Assembly: GCA_025936675.1 (NCBI GenBank)
Contig: JAICSX010000033.1
Coordinates: 1 to 26,252, forward strand
Reading direction: 5' to 3'
Length of the DNA: 26,252 nt
Source: Sphingomonas sp.
GTDB lineage: Bacteria > Pseudomonadota > Alphaproteobacteria > Sphingomonadales > Sphingomonadaceae
Part shown: positions 25,051 through 26,252 of the stretch, one piece after another
How the letters are laid out: every line of letters starts with the position of its first letter
Numbering within the stretch: the stretch's first letter is position 1
Program-made: the position numbers and the translations under genes
The notes under the pieces: model-generated
Databases searched by the model: none
What the model saw: the letters and a program-made list of their open reading frames with translations, nothing else
What the model was told of the DNA's origin: nothing

Positions 25051-25358
25051 ACGCACTCCTGACCCGAGCAGAGCGCGAAATTACTGAAAGCTGAGAGAGG
25101 TCACAATGGCAGCTTTCCACCCAAACTTGCCGTTAGCCGAGCGTCTGCTTTCGACCCATTGCAGACATTCGGGGCTCTCTTAAGGGCTTTGTCCTCGTGC
25201 CGACATATCGGCTATTACCTCACTCGTTACGCGACGGACGCGGCTCGGTGGCAAAGTCTGCCGGGCCGCCTTCCGCCCGGTCACTGGCCATCCGCCTCTG
25301 ACAGTTGGGTAGCATTACGTATCGCGAAGTCCGTTGGCTTTCGTGCACAGCGGATTTC
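25051..25358. other. Gene-free stretch with repeat copy D and small hairpins
   Basis: 308 bases with no convincing gene. It contains copy D of the dispersed element (25107-25170), a short palindrome GCCGA-CATA-TCGGC (25199-25212) and a hairpin CCGGGC-N8-GCCCGG (25261-25280). Short open frames on both strands here lack family-like sequence. Confidence 0.5.
25107..25170. repeat. Dispersed TTTCGACCC element, copy D
   Basis: The clearest full copy: left box AGCTTTCCACCCAAA (25111-25125), linker with TTAGCCGAGCGTCTG, and right box CTTTCGACCCATTGCAGACATT (25148-25169). GTCTGC (25143-25148) and GCAGAC (25161-25166) form a 6-bp stem with TTTCGACCCATT as the loop. Confidence 0.75.
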
Positions 25359-25520
25359 ATGACGCACGAATGGATCCTGCAGACGCCTGCCGACCTTCGG
25401 CGCCATGCATCCAAACTTCAGGCCCTCGCAGCCTATGTCAGTCGTCCTGATGTGGCGCAGCATCTTCAGGAGCACGCCGCCAGCTTACTTGCCGAAGCCG
25501 CACTGAAGGACAGCAGGTGA
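25359..25520 (+). CDS. Small hypothetical protein (53 aa)
   Basis: A 53-aa protein starting MTHEWILQTPADLRRHASKL. It is mostly helical, with heptad-like spacing of Leu and Ala through LRRHASKLQALAAYVSRPDV and AQHLQEHAASLLAEAAL. I do not recognise a named family. The composition is protein-like and, from memory, resembles small sphingomonad proteins, but this is a weak recollection. The open frame extends to ATG 25305, but the added part is unconvincing; the ribosome site is weak (CAGCGGA). Two hairpins, the second a terminator, follow within 110 bases. Confidence 0.5.
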   Translation: MTHEWILQTPADLRRHASKLQALAAYVSRPDVAQHLQEHAASLLAEAALKDSR

Positions 25521-25596
25521 ACCTGGGAACGCTTAGCTGCAGGTAGTAGTTTTGTCGGCGCACCGCTTGAGTTCCCCTTTCGCGGTGCTCGACCTT

Positions 25597-25631
25597 GGGC
25601 GGCTCCCCTGCCATGCGGAGCCGCCCGTTTT
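25597..25631 (+). terminator. Rho-independent terminator
   Basis: GGGCGGCTCC (25597-25606) and GGAGCCGCCC (25617-25626) form a perfect 10-bp stem with a 10-base loop, followed by GTTTT. A weaker hairpin GCACCGC/GCGGTGC (25560-25588) stands just before it. It ends the transcript of the 53-aa gene or of a small RNA. Confidence 0.8.
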
Positions 25632-25675
25632 CATATGAGCGGGAATGAGAAATTCGAAGGGGTGTTCAAAACAAG

Positions 25676-25882
25676 ATGAATAGGCAGCCGCCGAGATTTG
25701 GCCCGAAGCTCGAAGCTTTGATGGATGAACGTGACCATCTGCTCGTGACGATCAGCCTGGAGCGCGATAGGTCGTCGTCAGATCCGGACAAATTGGAGGC
25801 GCTGCATAGGAAGGTGATCCAGCTTGAGAACCAGATCAAACGTGACTGGGGCGAGCTTCATGCCGAAAGACCGGGTGATTGA
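25676..25882 (+). CDS. Small coiled-coil protein, possibly DUF465-like
   Basis: A 68-aa protein with two helices: KLEALMDERDHLLVTISLER (11-30) and DPDKLEALHRKVIQLENQIK (36-55), separated by RSSS. The layout (helix, PD turn, helix with basic and Leu positions) resembles the two DUF465/YdcH proteins near 20 kb, but the LKxxKLxLKD core is replaced by LHRKVIQLENQI, so it is a distant member or an unrelated coiled coil. ATG 25676 has only a distant G-rich sequence upstream (GAAGGGG). It follows a terminator, so it probably has its own promoter. Confidence 0.55.
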   Translation: MNRQPPRFGPKLEALMDERDHLLVTISLERDRSSSDPDKLEALHRKVIQLENQIKRDWGELHAERPGD

Positions 25883-25939
25883 GACCGCATCGTATTAATC
25901 TACTTTAGTGTCGCTTTCGCTGATCAACGATAGCCGTAC

Positions 25940-25962
25940 CGCTTCAGCCGGGGGGCTGAGCG
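25940..25962 (+). promoter_or_regulatory. Hairpin directly before a TTG start codon
   Basis: CGCTTCAGCC (25940-25949) pairs with GGCTGAGCG (25954-25962) with one bulged T, leaving a GGGG loop. The only G-rich ribosome-site candidate (25950-25955) lies in this loop and stem, and the start codon follows immediately, so folding could hide it. It may instead be chance or part of an upstream terminator. Confidence 0.4.
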
Positions 25963-26145
25963 TTGGGGTTCTACAGGTTGTTCTTTTTCGATGGGGCCGC
26001 CCATATCGAACGTGCGCACGAGTTCGAGGCGCCGGACGACGAGGCAGCAATCCGCATCTCTGAAGCGTGGCGGGAAGGCCGCGGTATGGAGCTATGGCAG
26101 CGCGATAGGCGATTGAAGGTGTGGGCGGCGGCGCAAACTGTCTGA
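25963..26145 (+). CDS. Small conserved-type hypothetical protein (60 aa)
   Basis: A 60-aa protein starting at TTG: MGFYRLFFFDGAAHIERAHEF, then EAPDDEAAIRISEAWREG and MELWQRDRRLKVW. The pattern of aromatic N-terminus, DDEAAI, and RxMELWxRxRxV near the end is one I remember from many short sphingomonad proteins of unknown function. An in-frame TGA at 25957-25959 lies just upstream and no other start exists until 26086, so TTG 25963 is the only start that keeps the conserved N-terminus. A possible TTGAGA-N16-TACTTT promoter lies at 25879-25906. Confidence 0.7.
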   Translation: MGFYRLFFFDGAAHIERAHEFEAPDDEAAIRISEAWREGRGMELWQRDRRLKVWAAAQTV

Positions 26146-26180
26146 CCGACTCAGTGCGGTCAACAGGGGGAATCTTTGCG

Positions 26181-26252
26181 ATGCGAAAAGCTATGCTCGG
26201 TCGGGTAATTGGCGTCTCGTTAGCCGTCATCAGCGCACCTGTCGCCGCTGCG
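26181..26252 (+). CDS. Exported protein, N-terminal fragment (cut by window end)
   Basis: ATG 26181 has AGGGGGAA about 8 bases upstream and opens a frame that runs to the window edge. The 24 visible residues (MRKAMLGRVIGVSLAVISAP, then VAAA) form a typical signal peptide: a basic start, a hydrophobic core and small residues before the cleavage site. Nothing of the mature protein is visible, so no function can be given. Confidence 0.65.
   Translation, partial: MRKAMLGRVIGVSLAVISAPVAAA

Noticed and set aside
25526..25551. GGAAC followed by GTT, a second possible EcfG promoter
   Set aside because: The spacer is 18 bases, one more than accepted, and no gene starts in a suitable position downstream.

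Overview
The window is GC-rich (about two thirds G+C by eye), densely packed DNA from an alphaproteobacterium, most likely a sphingomonad (Sphingomonas or a close relative). This is inferred from the gene content: DUF1465 next to a DUF465/YdcH-type protein, a LuxR-like regulator with a long N-terminal sensor part, an RTX/FG-GAP secreted protein, a 60-aa protein beginning MGFYRLFFF, and a possible EcfG-type promoter. No rRNA, tRNA, CRISPR array, transposase or integrase was seen.

Layout. (1) 1-3807: two adjacent phosphorelay kinases on the + strand. The first is cut by the left edge and ends in two receiver domains. The second is receiver-PAS-kinase-receiver. (2) 3808-4256: mostly non-coding, with a possible 58-aa gene and, just before the efflux operon, a nested set of inverted repeats that overlaps a GGAAC-N17-GTT sequence. 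(3) 4257-10185: a complete three-part RND efflux operon (membrane fusion lipoprotein, inner-membrane pump, outer-membrane factor). (4) 17348-10182, - strand: a tightly coupled five-gene operon. It encodes a fused hydantoinase A/B (5-oxoprolinase type) enzyme, the DUF969 and DUF979 membrane proteins, a DUF2891 protein and an isopenicillin-N-synthase-like Fe(II)/2-oxoglutarate oxygenase. It looks like an uptake and degradation system for 5-oxoproline or a related cyclic amide. (5) 17402-19359, + strand: a UDP-glucuronate-epimerase-like enzyme coupled to a nitronate-monooxygenase-like flavoenzyme. (6) 19356-20462: DUF1465 and DUF465 on the - strand and a second DUF465 protein on the + strand. (7) 20463-26252: a looser accessory region with a LuxR-type regulator divergent from an RTX/FG-GAP protein, two convergent small secreted NTF2-like proteins, several small proteins, and repeated hairpin-forming elements in the gaps. 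The last gene is cut by the right edge just after its signal peptide.

The most interesting items are the five-gene operon, in which two members have no assigned role; the possible stress promoter and operator before the efflux genes; and a dispersed element with a conserved TTTCGACCCATT core that recurs four times between 20.7 and 25.2 kb. All functional calls rest on motif recognition and gene context; no database search was run.
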